This document shows, piece by piece, positions 1 to 9,660 of a stretch of DNA of 64,000 nt. A model generated the notes under the pieces. That model was not told the origin of the DNA. It saw nothing but the letters and a program-made list of their open reading frames with translations, and made no database searches. The stretch lies in the NCBI RefSeq assembly GCF_002078875.1, contig NC_034414.1:32111773-32175772 (forward strand). The letters are read 5' to 3'. The position numbers and the translations under genes were made by a program. The stretch's first letter is position 1; the number at the start of each line of letters is the position of its first letter. Source of the stretch: Numida meleagris (taxonomy: Eukaryota > Chordata > Aves > Galliformes > Numididae).

Positions 1-1780
1 TTATGCTTAAAAGAGACTGGAGTTACTAGGAGAGAGACCTCAAATATATTTCTTCACAAGTATTAAGAAGAAAGGTTGAAAAATCAGAAACAAACCTGTC
101 GTTGGCATTAAGAGAATAATTGGGTGAAAGGACGTCTGTGATGATGTTTTTATACTGATTATCAATATTATGTTCATACCGGATTAAACAAAACTCAAAC
201 TAATCTCTCACCAGCTTGTATTCCAGAGAGCTGTGTCTAATATCTGTACTGTCTGCTAATAACATAGAAGCTCTGTTTGAGTTGTGAAGGCCCTGTACAA
301 GACCAGTAAGCCCATGCGTGTTAAGTGTATGTGTCCGTGTATATGTATGTGTATGTGCATGCACAGTCACTGCTGTTTAGCTCAGCAGTGAGGAATGGCT
401 GTAACGCAGGCGTAGGTGCAGAAGTTTGGGGACGAGAAAAGCTGCTTTGATTTAATGAGAGTTACACCTGTGTGAGGATTGCATAGCTAGCTTTGGAGAT
501 GGCTTTTTTGGTTTTCATTTGCTTTCAGAAGAAAAAAAAAAAGAAGGAAAGGAGACCGTCAACAATGAGGGAAAATGTTGATTTAGCATTTTAAATATAA
601 ATAGCTGGTGCAGATCCAGGGGTGAGGGGTGATTTTACTTAAACAAAAGCTTGTGGGATTTTGAAGCAACTGAAGGAGAGTTTGAAATGGGAAGAAATCA
701 TCATTGTTAGAAACTTACCTCTCTGGTATCGTGCTTTATGGCACTGGGGGCCAAAGATCAGGGAAGAGTTCTGCCTTATTTCGAGGAGGAGGAGAAAGGG
801 AAAGAGATGGAAATTCTCTTAACTTTCTAGGAAACAAACATGACCAATGGAACCACATCTAGATCTCTAACCCTTCTCCTCCTTCCTCCTCCTCATTCCA
901 AATGGCTGGAGTGTTGTTAAAACTGTAACTGAAAACTTTTGCCACTGGAATGTGGAAAGAGCTTCAGCCTCAGAGTTAATGTTTAATTTCTGAGCTGAGT
1001 AAGCGGACCCACACTGCTGGCAACAGAAGGGAGGATGCCAGTGGAATGGATGTGAGGATTTATTTAGCAGACGGGTTCTGCGTTGTGGGCGTCTTTTTAA
1101 GGCACTCGTATGAAATGTAAAGGATGATAATTCCGCACTTGGCATTGATGCTCTCTGTCCTGGTTAAAATCGCATCGAGCTGAAAGAAGAGCACACCCCG
1201 GGTTCCTGTTTTCAAATTCTGACCACTGTGGATGCGGAGAATAAGAAGGCAAGGTTTGTGGTGGTAGCACTTTAAACACGAGGCTTTCTTTTTAATCAGC
1301 ACTTGGTTTTTCTGCTGATCATTTCCTTACAGTTTTAGGAGAAATGATAGAGAACGTCCTTGCACAGGTGGAAGGACAGGGAGCGATGTATCCCTAGTAG
1401 ACTGTTGGTTTTCTAATGAACTAAATATGTGTTTTGCTGTGTTGTCTTTTATTTTCTTTCTCTTTTCCCCTTCGGGCTGTGCCCTCCGAGAGACGCGTTG
1501 CTGAAATTCAAGGTACAATAATTGCAGAGATTTCTCCAACTGAGATTTACTGTTTAGCATGGAGGGTTCCGATTTTGGTATTTTTAAGAACTGCTCAGCT
1601 GTCAAAAGCAACCAAAACGGGAATAATGTTTTGACAGCGGTATAGTGTTAAAGAAAATACGCTAGTCTGAATAAAAATTGCTTATGCTGTGGGAAACGAA
1701 GGGTAACAGAAGAAACACCTTTTGTTTACACACACACATGTTTACAATCTCAAATCTCCACTTCTCTGAGCGGGTCTGGG
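1..1780. other. Gene-free sequence left of the CpG cluster
   Basis: No coding exon recognised. It holds a TG-rich microsatellite (301-368), an A-rich patch near 530-550 and otherwise unique sequence. By synteny it may lie just beyond the MEIS2 3' end, but I did not find the MEIS2 C-terminal codons. Confidence 0.5.
301..368 (+). repeat. Imperfect TG/TATG-rich microsatellite
   Basis: Alternating gtgt/gtat/atgt units with substitutions across about 60 bp; alternating purine-pyrimidine sequence. Confidence 0.7.
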
Positions 1781-2258
1781 CTGGGATTCGGAGTCACCGC
1801 AAATGAGAGATTTTTCTTCCAGATTTGGCCACAGTTAAGGCGAAGAGAGGAGGGAAGCGGGAGCACCTTGGACGGGGCGCCTCGGCCCTGTCCGCCGCGG
1901 CGGCGGGGGCTGAGGGGCTGAAGAGGAGATGCCGAGGGAGCCAAGAGCTCTCCTTCTCCCTCCTAGCGGCAGAGCGAGCGACAAACTTGCCCCACGCCAC
2001 ACCAGGTTTGCCAGGGCCGGGGCCGGGAGGGGCTGGGGCCGGGGTGCCGCGGGAGCGCGCAGCAAAGCGCACGGGGCCGCGCCGCCGGGAGCTGCCCCGC
2101 GGCTGTGCCAGGGCCGCCCGCGGTCAACGCCGCCGCTTCCCCGGGCAGGCATGGGGCAGGAGCAGGAGCAGGGGCAGGGGCAGGGTGTGTCCTGCCCCGC
2201 AGGGCTTCACGTGCCTCCCCGGCGGCAGCTTCGAGGGTGGTACCCAAACCTTTTGACT

Positions 2259-2260
<2 letters not shown>

Positions 2261-2295
<35 letters not shown>
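2261..2295 (+). repeat. Homopolymer of 35 T
   Basis: Uninterrupted T from 2261 to 2295 inside a CpG island. It produces poly-Phe or poly-Lys in open frames. Its length may be misread in the assembly. Confidence 0.95.
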
Positions 2296-2298
<3 letters not shown>

Positions 2299-2660
2299 GA
2301 AACCCACTGTCTCTGAGCGAGGGGCGGCCTGCAGAGGAAGCCCGGCATCTCTGAGCTGAGAAGGGCTGAGCGGAGTTAAAGGTGGGGGGTTGCGGCTGGG
2401 ATGCAGATTTTAATATTAATAGTTCTGGTGACGAGAAAGAGAGACAGAAGGAGGCTGCTGCTCTGGGTAGAGTCCCCGCGACAGCGATGATGGATGACCC
2501 CGCGCAGCCCAACAGCTCCGCCCCTCCGTCCCTCTCGGTGTCAGAGCCCTTCTACGCGCAGCTTTAGGAATAAAATAAATAAACACCCTCGGCCCCTTCC
2601 TCGCATCGATTTGTGGATCATTATGAATCAATTACTGCTCTCAATATTTGAGGATTTGCT

Positions 2661-2675
2661 TATATATAAAGGGGG
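2661..2675 (+). promoter_or_regulatory. TATA-box-like core promoter in CpG island
   Basis: A strong TATATATAAAGGGGG element lies between two CpG-rich blocks, with predicted initiation about 25-30 bp downstream near 2692-2700. No open reading frame of note follows, so any transcript would probably be noncoding. No transcript evidence is available here. Confidence 0.3.
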
Positions 2676-3089
2676 TCTGCGGCCGGAAAGAAGCATTAAT
2701 CTTAGCCTTAGAAATGCAGAACCTTCCTGTACGGCCCGACGACTACAGGAAAAAAAAAATGTTTTTAACCATTTTCCAGCGGCAGCGGCGCTGGGGAGGT
2801 GGTGGCTGCTGTGAGTGCGCATCTCTGAGAGCGATTTTCGAAATGTTGCGCGTAGGGAATAAGCGGTGCCCGAGACTTCATGATTTAACTCGATAGAAAA
2901 AGAGGAAAAAGGGGGAAAAGAAGCAGCGATCCCCATGCCCTCCCCCAGGCAAATGCCCATTGCGGTGCCGTGAGGAGAACGGGTCCGGGCTGCTCCGCGG
3001 GCAGACCGCGGAGCGGAGCGGAGCTGCTGCGCGCTGTGGGAAGGCGGCGGCGGGGACAGGAGGGTGCGGTGCTGGACGCCTCTCGCTTT

Positions 3090-4050
3090 TTCTGTATTCT
3101 CCCATTTGCAGCAGTGTTTGAGGACCTCAAGGTGTTTCTATGGCTACCTTGTGTATGTGGGAGGGTCACATGCGGGGGTGCCCAAGAGAAAAGGCAGCTC
3201 TTGGGCGATCATTTATCAATGTCACCCACATAATGATTCTCTCTGCAGCCTTCTATTGATGAGGATAATTACATTAGCTCAGAGTGACTGATCAATGAAA
3301 AACCACCAAACAAAAACTTCTTTACTCTCCTATAATACCAAAAACCGATACAGAAATAAGATAGAAGGCGAGGGTGGGATTTCCCTTTCCTTTCCCTTTA
3401 GCAACGATCTTTTTGCTTTTTTTTTTAATGGACAAGGGAAGGGAAGGAGCATTTACTCAATGGGTTACCTTCTAAAAGAGGCTCCCATTTTGTGAAAAGT
3501 ATTTCCTCAATCCCTATCCATCGTTCCTCCCCTAGTAAAGACAGTTATTTAGAGCGCGATCTGCTGCTCCGCTCCCGGACCCCAACCTCTGCTGTCCCCC
3601 TGCGCAAGGCAGTGCGGTGTTCTGGGCTGCACAGAGGGAGAGGGAATGCAGATAACTTTTCTCTCACTGTCGCAGCCGTCCATTTGTCAGGTTTTCTTTG
3701 GTTTTATCACTTCATAAAGTAGGTCTATTAAAGATGGAATGTTGCCTCCCTGAGATGCTGCTATATCGGTGAAAGTTTGCAATTAAATTACTGTTGCGTT
3801 CTTTCCAGAGTTAAAAATCAATGTTTTCTCAATTAAAGGGAATGTTAATGCTGTTCCTTGGCAGTTGTTAAGGACGCCGTAAATTTTATGATGCTCCCTC
3901 CCAGCCCCAAGCTCGGGCAGCAGGCAGGTTGTGTTCGTGTTGGTTTGGAGTTCTTGCTGGTTTTGTTCTCTCTGTGAAGGGCCTTCTTCAGAAAACTCGT
4001 TTTTGAGTAACAAACTCGACAAGCAGAGGGGCAGGGAAAACCGGAGCTGC
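3090..4050. other. Sequence between CpG islands 1 and 2
   Basis: No gene seen. An acceptor-like tattctcccatttgcag ends near 3112. The rest is mixed-composition unique sequence without repeats. Confidence 0.4.
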
Positions 4051-4059
4051 TCTCCTGTC

Positions 4060-4980
4060 CCCACACCGAGCAAACCCCCGCTTTTGGGAGAGGACTCTGC
4101 CTCCGCGGCGCTCCGCGGGGCGGTGGTGCAGCGGTGATACGGGAGACAGAGAAACGCTTCCCTTGTGGGGATGGGGCGTGTTCTGGGGGTGTCCGCAGAG
4201 CCGGCAGGACTGGGGGGCAGCGCCGTGTGCCAGGGATGTGCGGAGCGCTGCCGGGGACTGCGTCTGCCTCTGGGAGACCTTCACGGCTCTGGGAGAGCCC
4301 CACTGCAACTTAGCGTGTGGAAGTCAATGGAAGAGGGAATCAGAGGGTTTTTTCTATTTTTATTTTTATTTTTTATTTTTGCCAAAACACGTTGTCCGTA
4401 CACTCCACAGCCCGGTGACACTCACCGGAGCTCAGTTCGGACCCGTTTGCAGGGGCTCAGTTCCTGGAGCCGCAGGATCCTGAGATCCGAAACAGGCCCT
4501 TACCCGAAGCATGGTTAAAATCCCCGAAATTAGCTCCGCGGAGAAGCGGTACAAACTCATTTGATTAAAGCGACTGTCAGATTCCTCGAGATTAGGGAGG
4601 GAGAAGGCGCGGAGTGGGATGTATTTATTATTTATGCCATAGTCCGCGGCGGACACTCGGAAGGGGGATTACATAGGGTGTCTGAAAGGGAGAGAGGGGG
4701 AGCAGAGCTCTGTGCTCCGGAGCTCCTTCGTTCGGGTCCCCGGAGCAGCCCCCCTCGGCGGGGGACAGCACCGCGCCCCACATCGCCCCCGCTCTCCCCG
4801 AACCTGCACTCGGCTCCGCCTGAGCCTGGAGCGGGCACCGGGGCGGCGGTCGGCGGTCCCCACCCGGAGCGCGGGCAGCGAACAAAAGCCCTCGGCCGTC
4901 GGGGCCCCGCCGAGACGGGGCTGGGGCGAGCACCCCGAGGCTTCAATTTTCCTATGGATCCGCTTCCCTAGGGTGGAAAG
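4060..4980. promoter_or_regulatory. CpG island 2 of the cluster
   Basis: Dense CpG at about 4090-4300 and 4590-4965, with an AT-rich gap (T/A tract near 4347-4381). Frames of about 100-135 codons occur on both strands at the same place, which points to base composition rather than coding. Confidence 0.6.
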
Positions 4981-5169
4981 GTTTCCGAATCTATGAACCT
5001 CGAGTGGACAAATCCCCGCTATTAACATGGGACATGGACGAGTGGCAAAAAAACTGAATGGGAACGGCGCGGCAGCTTTGGGAGAAACTAACGATGTGCT
5101 CCAGCTCTTGCCATTGCGGGAAGGAGCGGGGGGGAACCCCTCTGATTAATAACTAGCAGGGTAATGTTG

Positions 5170-5800
5170 AGGGCTTTTTCTGCCCGATTGCCTTTTTGAA
5201 TTAGAGCCGATTTCTTCACACTTCAATAGGGCCTGTCTCTTTTAAAATGACTGACAGATTTGTTTCTCCTTTTTTTCTCTCCCTGAGACTTAATGATGTA
5301 AATTTTCTAATTAGTTAAATCACGTTGCTTAAAGGCCTTAATATTTACCGGGCCAGGACTGATAGTCGCGTTCGGATCTCTCGAAATAAGAGGCGAAATA
5401 ACGTTTGGCTTTTTACAAAGGGAGGGGGACGAGAGGGAGGGCGGGGAGGGCTGTGGAAATACAGCGCAAAAATAAGAGCTAAAGTTCAGCCCGGAGCTTC
5501 TTCCCTCCCCCCGCCCCAGAACCCGCTTTTATTTTTCAATCAGCTAAGATTTAATTAGGAGCCTCCGGGCCGGACGATCTGATATTTTCTCATTAGTTTC
5601 CCATCAGTAATCTTGAGTGTTAGATTGGCTTAAAGGTTGTCAACATTTGACCAATTTTATTTAAGGCAAAGAAATCGCGCATTATAGCTCCGGGACCTGA
5701 GATCCGAAAATAAATCCTGCCCGGATCAGCGGAACTAACAGGCGAAAAAAATGTTGACAATTCATCGTTGTATTTAATAAGTTGCATAATGTACAGTACA
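5170..5800. promoter_or_regulatory. Candidate conserved regulatory element
   Basis: This is complex, moderately AT-rich sequence between two CpG islands. It has several homeodomain-type TAATTA/ATTA cores (for example ttctaattagttaaatc near 5307, gatttaattagg near 5548), one TGACAG core at 5252-5257 and an 11-bp inverted pair TTGTCAACATT at 5637-5647 and 5750-5760. It resembles vertebrate developmental enhancers in texture only. Conservation was not tested. Confidence 0.3.
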
Positions 5801-5814
5801 GAGGGAGGGAGGCA

Positions 5815-6160
5815 AAGGCCTCTCTGCGCAGCCAACTGCGCGCAAAAAACGCCCGCGGGGCGCGCACCCCACCGGCGAGAGACGCTCGGGGAGGACTGCG
5901 AGCACCGGGGAACCCGGAGGAGGAACGGGCCCGGGGCCGCGCCTCGGAGCCGGGATGCGTGAGGGCGTGTGCGGGGCTTGCGCGGGGCTTGCGCCCGTGC
6001 GGGAGCGCGGAGGTGGTGGGCAGGGCGCGGGCTGCCAGGCGCAACGTTGGAGCGCCCCCTGCTGGCCGCGAGGCCGCTGCGCTGCGCCGCGCCGAGAGGA
6101 GCGATGCCGCGTTCGGGTGCTGCGGGACGGGAGGGTTGTGCGCGAAGTGCTTACCCACGG
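5815..6160. promoter_or_regulatory. CpG island 3 of the cluster
   Basis: Very high CpG content from the cgcgcaaaaaacgcccgcgg region to 6145, ending at a long pyrimidine/T-rich tract (6165-6305). Open frames crossing it end in runs of Phe and Leu from the T tract and are not genes. Confidence 0.6.
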
Positions 6161-6306
6161 GTCCTTTCTTTTCTTTCTTCCTTCTTTTTCTTTGCTTTTT
6201 CTTTTTTTTTTACCCTCTTATTTTAATTATTGCATTATTAATTTTTTTACTCTTTTTTATTATTATTTTTATTTTATTTTCATTATCGCCACTATTTCTA
6301 TTTCAG

Positions 6307-6766
6307 ACAGCCCAAACCCTCTGAGAACGGGGAGAAAATCTCGTGTATAGCTCCCGCGACTCCTCCCACTCACTCTGCGCGGCTCAGCATCCACAAACTT
6401 CCCCGGGACTTCCTATCCCTCGTGGAGAACACAAACGGCCCTTAGCCACGGCTCTAAGAAGAGCGTGACACGGTGCCGGCAATTCATAGGGAAAACCTGG
6501 GATTTTCTGTTTATTGAAAACACGACAGAAGGGGTGAAAGCAGCTGATGCGCTGCGAGATTTCATCATCTCGTGGCAGATCGAGGGAGTCGGGCCCGACG
6601 CCCCCGGGCCGGGCCAGGAGGACTTCACCTATCGACAGGACGCGGTTGGAGGGGATGGGTCGGGAGCCGCAGGAAAAAAAAAAAAAAAAAGAAAGAAAGA
6701 AAAATACTTTAAATCGGCCGCGATTAAAGATGCAGCCGAGCCTCTTTGTGCGGTGAAGTGCTGCAG
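6307..6766 (+). ncRNA. Candidate noncoding exon between strong splice sites
   Basis: A long pyrimidine-rich tract (6165-6304) leads into tttctatttcag with the acceptor AG at 6305-6306. 460 nt later there is a strong donor, ctgcag|gtaaac (GT at 6767-6768). The arrangement is that of an internal exon on the plus strand. The longest frame inside (open from 6351 to 6770) lacks an ATG at a useful place and follows a stop at 6348-6350, so a protein is unlikely. The exon contains a poly-A run at 6674-6690. If real, it would belong to a lncRNA from the CpG-island cluster downstream of MEIS2. Splice-site look-alikes occur by chance, so this is a hypothesis only. Confidence 0.25.
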
Positions 6767-6770
6767 GTAA
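6340..6770. promoter_or_regulatory. CpG island 4 of the cluster
   Basis: CpG-rich from the ctcccgcgactcctcccact region through about 6740, overlapping the candidate exon. No bona fide coding sequence is visible. Confidence 0.5.
6674..6715 (+). repeat. Poly-A run and GAAA repeat
   Basis: 17 A (6674-6690) followed by three GAAA units and further A-rich sequence. Confidence 0.9.
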
Positions 6771-6889
6771 ACGTTTCTATCTGGCAGAATTGTTTTGCCC
6801 GTTAAAATATAGAAATAAAATCAAAGCATCACCATCAAAACCGGTTCAGGTCTGAGTCGGCTTCGGTCAAGGCAACGCCTATGGAAGCT

Positions 6890-7330
6890 CGGGCTCGCTG
6901 CATCGAGGCAGGAGATGCTCGAATTTATTTTCTTTTAAAAAGGTGTAAGGAATGGGGGATGGTGGCAGAGAATATTTCTCAGAACACCGGGAGATACCTT
7001 TCTTGAAACAAAGGCAAAGGGGGATAATCTCAATTGCAAATCCATCAGGCAGAGAGCAAATAACAATATTTATAGGAAGGCGTTCGAAAACAAGTAACAG
7101 CAGCGAACGCTATCTGCAGTTGCTGCAGAGCAGCTTAATAAAAAATTAGCCTCACTGACAGTCTTGTCAACATCTTAAGTAAATTATCATAGCGATGGTC
7201 TTTGGAGAAGAGAACCCACACTCCTCGCTAAAACACCTCCTATCATTAATCTTAAACCACTTGAAGATTATGATGGAAAGAATGGGATCAGTAACCATTA
7301 TCATCTCCAATTGCTGTTAAAAACTCCGCT
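6890..7330. promoter_or_regulatory. Candidate conserved regulatory element
   Basis: Non-repetitive sequence rich in factor-like words: an octamer-type ATTGCAAAT near 7031, a TGACAG core at 7156-7161, a third TTGTCAACAT at 7164-7173, and ATTAATC/TTAATAA homeodomain-like cores. It lies between CpG islands in the presumed MEIS2 3' flank. This is inference from texture only. Confidence 0.25.
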
Positions 7331-8090
7331 GCTTATTTTTGCAACCAAAGCAAATGTAACTAGGAAATGCAGAAAAGGGAAGAAAGGCAGACACTGAGAG
7401 GCAGAACAATTGAGGCGAATCCCGTTGCAACCTCGATGATAAACACATGGAAAAGGCTGTGACTGCTCTGCGGATTGCTGGAATTTGGGGAGACATTAGG
7501 AAAATAAACACATCGATGGCTCCGCACCAGCGGTACATGCAGTGAAAGGTAACTCCATAACATTAATTGCGTTTTCCTGAATATTCAGTGTTTACCTTTA
7601 TCTACATCGATCGTTTGACAGAGGTCGAAACTATTAAAAGACCGCTCACACCTTTCAGTGTCCATATCCGAAAAATTCATTTCTAGCCTTTTTTTTTTTT
7701 TCCCTGAGATTTCTATGTGCGCTCTGTGGTGTTGCCACAATCGTCAGAATAAAGTCCACGGTATAATTTTAATAGGGATCCGACACACTTGAATCATTTG
7801 CTCAAGGTGAAATCTTCTAAGAAGAGATCAGTGGATTTTATTGCAGTGTTTCCTCTTACAGCATCACCCCTCTTTGAAATGACTTTTTACAGCTGAAAAA
7901 TATTATGTGTATATATTTCTGTTAAACTAAATCCATGATTTGGCGGCAGAGAAGGCAGAATCTGCTGCTCTAGGGGCAGTGGACCTGAAAAGCTATCGAC
8001 GGAGCTTTACACCTCCGATGGCTCCGCAAATCGATGTGAGCCGGGCACACGCCTGAATCCAATCAGACCGGGGTTCTTGAAGGTATTCCT
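7330..8090. other. Unique sequence between regulatory blocks
   Basis: No gene seen. It has complex, non-repetitive texture similar to 6890-7330, including a TGACAG core at 7616-7621. It could be part of the same regulatory cluster. Confidence 0.35.
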
Positions 8091-8099
8091 AGAAATACC

Positions 8100-9020
8100 C
8101 AAGTTTACACGAAGCCTTTACGCAGAGCGATGCACCCCGGCCGGCCCTCCTCCTTCCCTCCTCGCCGGCAATAAAAAGAAGGGGCGGCATCAGGACAGGG
8201 CGATGAGAGCTAAAATCAACCCCATCATTATTTTCTCCCGACGGAGCCTCATCTTCCGCGTTGCCTCATTCCAGCAGCGCCCGCTCGGGGCTGCCGCTCC
8301 CCTCCCCAGTGCACTGCGCGGGCACTGCGCGGGGCGCAGGTAGCGCGGCTGGAGCCGCAGCCGGAGCGGCGCTGCCCGCTCGGCCCCCGCCGTGGCCCCT
8401 CAGTGACCTCGGCCCGGGGCTGCGGGAGGTGAGAGGTGACGCCTCGAGCCGGCGCAGACCTGGCCCTTTTAAAGCCACAGCTAATCAGTCCTTTAGTAAA
8501 TTAAAATCTAGGGACAAGAGGGGAAGCAATTTCGTTGTAAAGAATTACGGGGCGCGCACCGGGAACGAAAGAGCACCGAAGGGATTACGGTGCTGTTCGC
8601 GGCGAAGGGGTTTGTCGCCGGGGAGCGGCTGCGCTGACATGGTCTGAGAAATCTCGTGCGCGCGGTACAGCCGCGGCGGGTCCGCACGGTGCGGGGTCCC
8701 ACGCGCACTCCCTAATAACGCGCGGTCTCGGGTAGCTGGGAAGCTTCAGCCCCGTAAACCGCACGGCGGGATGGGGTCCTGGGACGCCGGGCAGTGAGCT
8801 GCCACCCAGCCAAAGGCTCAGCGCTGCGTTACAGCACGGGGAGAAAGTAAAATGGAAAAAGTGATCAGTTTTCCCGTCGATTAATTTGTCTTCACTTTCA
8901 AGTTGCTCTTTAATCTCTCTAAGAAATAAGGGATTGCTGCTGCACGGGGCGTACGTGAGTGCGGGTGCGTCCGTGTGCATGCACACGAGCGCGGATCGAG
9001 CAGCCCTCAGACTGCGGGAA
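8100..9020. promoter_or_regulatory. CpG island 5 of the cluster
   Basis: Dense CpG at about 8120-8460 and 8545-8780, thinning towards 9000. Overlapping open frames on both strands have unrelated, low-complexity compositions. Confidence 0.6.
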
Positions 9021-9461
9021 ATGGGGAGAGGTCCATTGCTCCTCTTCAATTAGGAGAAGTTCCCCTATTGTCCTGGCAGCCAGTACTTGTTAATAACTGC
9101 ACAGAGTCAGCAGAAGAGGAATAAATGTCTGCTGCAAGTAATCTGCTGTAATGCGGTTATTTCACCGGGTTAATGTGCAGTGGCAGTGCAACACGGCCAC
9201 GAATGAGATGCAAAGAGCAAAATAAAAAATAAAGACTGCAGGAGGAATGTTAGTATTTGTCGACATAGATGCTTCAATGGATTGTGGTGAGGAGCACCGA
9301 GCTCTGATAACAGCGCTCTGTTCTATCCAGGTTACACAGAAACTTTGCTTTCCCATGAGCTCCGGACAGCAAAATGCTGCTTGAGGAGACCGCGAGCCGC
9401 TTTCCGGGCTGCTGCTATAATTAAGTTAGGTGTGGCGATCCCAGATCCGAGGGAGAAGGAA

Positions 9462-9522
9462 ATGATTGATACCGCCAGAACCCCCTTCCCTTACGCAGCC
9501 CCGAGCAGCGCCCGGCGCAGGT
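9462..9522 (+). other. Candidate first-exon end: short ATG frame and strong splice donor
   Basis: A strong donor, ggcgcag|gtaagc, has its GT at 9521-9522 inside a CpG island. An ATG at 9462-9464 opens a 19-codon frame (MIDTARTPFPYAAPSSARR) that runs into the donor. A TGATTGAT PBX/HOX-type word (9463-9470) overlaps the ATG. I do not recognise the peptide and it is not the MEIS2 N-terminus. It may be a lncRNA first exon or chance. Confidence 0.2.
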
Positions 9523-9615
9523 AAGCCGCTGCGTCAAGCTATTTTTAACCGAACAAAAGACGGAGCAAACAACTGACGTCAGGGAGCAGCTTCCCGGGGC
9601 GGAGGCGGGTGGGAA

Positions 9616-9660
9616 GGACGGGACGGGACGGGACTGGACGGGACGGGACGGGACGGGAGG
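9616..9660 (+). repeat. GGACG pentanucleotide tandem repeat
   Basis: Nine 5-bp units of GGACG, with one GGACT and a final GGAGG. Open frames through it encode repeated RDGTG or SRPVP and are artefacts. Confidence 0.95.

Larger units (their letters stand above)
1840..3080. promoter_or_regulatory. CpG island 1 of the cluster
   Basis: CpG dinucleotides are dense at about 1850-2225 and 2480-3080, in contrast to CpG-poor sequence outside the 1.8-10.2 kb block. The open frames here are rich in Pro, Arg, Ala and Gly, change across all six frames and match no family, so I treat them as products of GC-rich composition. A 35-T run and a TATA box lie within. Confidence 0.6.

Noticed and set aside
1..1800. 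Search for MEIS2 final exon
   Set aside because: The codons for the MEIS2 C-terminus (DGQWHYM) were not found on either strand.
1825..2307. Overlapping open frames of 100-143 codons in CpG island 1
   Set aside because: Open frames occur on both strands at once, composition is Arg/Gly/Pro/Ala driven, some end in poly-Phe or poly-Lys from the T run, and no family is recognisable.
5782..6350. 180- and 131-codon plus-strand frames
   Set aside because: They cross a CpG island and then a T-rich tract giving artificial Phe/Leu runs; two frames are open over the same DNA.
6465..6770. 101-codon frame with protein-like stretches (TWDFLFIENTTEG)
   Set aside because: It begins with GTG, no ATG was found at a useful place, and it ends in a poly-Lys from the A run. 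Kept only as part of a possible noncoding exon.
1599..7621. Six TGACAG (MEIS/PREP-type) cores in the left 8 kb
   Set aside because: About four to five are expected by chance on two strands, so there is no enrichment.
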